Below are positions 63,993-64,000 of a stretch of 64,000 nucleotides of DNA, one piece after another. The notes below the pieces were generated by a model. It was not told the DNA's origin, did not search any database, and saw only the letters and a program-made list of their open reading frames with translations. Each line of letters starts with the position of its first letter. Positions within the stretch are counted from its first letter, which is position 1. Made by a program: the position numbers and the translations under genes. The DNA lies in the NCBI GenBank assembly GCA_963667875.2, contig CAXXGC010000013.1, positions 558,001 through 622,000 on the forward strand. Reading direction: 5' to 3'. This DNA is from JAEXOD01 sp963667875 (lineage in GTDB: Bacteria; Bacteroidota; Ignavibacteria; Ignavibacteriales; Melioribacteraceae).

Positions 63993-64000
63993 ATGGATAA
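63993..64000 (+). CDS. Start of a further gene, cut by the window edge
   Basis: ATGGATAA preceded by GGGAG at the right distance. Only two full codons are visible, so no identity can be given. Confidence 0.4.

Overview
This is an AT-rich bacterial chromosome segment (roughly one third G+C by eye). It is densely coded, with about 50 protein genes, no rRNA, tRNA or CRISPR array that I could find, and no prophage. The M14 peptidase at 27.6-29.6 kb ends in a type IX secretion sorting tail with the NYPNPFNPST motif. There is also a Bacteroidota-type histone H1-like protein, a FloA/ClpC pair and an anaerobe-type metalloprotein locus. Together these suggest an anaerobic or facultative member of the Bacteroidota/Chlorobi side of the FCB group, most plausibly an Ignavibacteria relative. 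That placement is inference.

0-12.9 kb: the end of gcvP (cut by the window edge) sits behind purK-purE on the minus strand. Next come a GIN-domain lipoprotein with a clear terminator, a 1332-residue protein with TPR-like repeats and three tandem CbbX/SpoVK-type AAA+ modules, a VOC protein, an SDR oxidoreductase, and an acyl-CoA synthetase/ACP/acyltransferase fusion. 13.4-16.5 kb: a compact minus-strand unit encodes a SpoIIE-type phosphatase, a PduS-like flavin/Fe-S protein and a PduT-like microcompartment shell protein.

16.8-18.9 kb: a chagasin-like lipoprotein, then a Y1 (IS200-like/RAYT) transposase. The transposase lies exactly between two inverted 73-74 nt two-hairpin modules and among four 155-170 bp non-autonomous units with the same ends. 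A divergent module of the same architecture lies at 13.16 kb. 18.9-33.4 kb: an M64 peptidase, pyrE, a pterin dehydratase, clpC, floA with a small membrane protein and a UvrD-type helicase, the secreted M14 peptidase, a split saccharopine-pathway lysine degradation pair, and rsmI.

33.7-49.4 kb: apt, a PolX-like protein whose polymerase site looks dead, a PAP2 protein, dusB, an MFS exporter, a CapA protein, the histone H1-like protein, a membrane Fe-S oxidoreductase of the HdrD/EMO type, hydrolases, acyl-CoA dehydrogenase, hisA, a cyclic-nucleotide-binding protein, a UspA protein and a class V aminotransferase. The 49.4-50.1 kb gap is full of short palindromic repeats.

50.1-60.6 kb is the most coherent system. 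A sigma54-dependent activator with a Cys-bearing PAS domain is divergent from a tightly packed run of 11 genes: two radical SAM proteins, DUF89, an FAD/NAD disulfide oxidoreductase, an Mrp/NBP35 ATPase, a CGGC protein, a Gly-rich small protein, three NifX/NifB-C-like proteins and two MinD-type ATPases with inserted ferredoxin domains. Between activator and operon lie palindromic TGCAAT half-sites and a -24/-12-like promoter. This resembles the anaerobe-specific orange-protein (ORP) loci of Desulfovibrio, but enlarged. The same strand continues with an MBL-fold hydrolase, a methyltransferase, a thioesterase and a methionine gamma-lyase-like enzyme. The first bases of one more gene touch the right edge.
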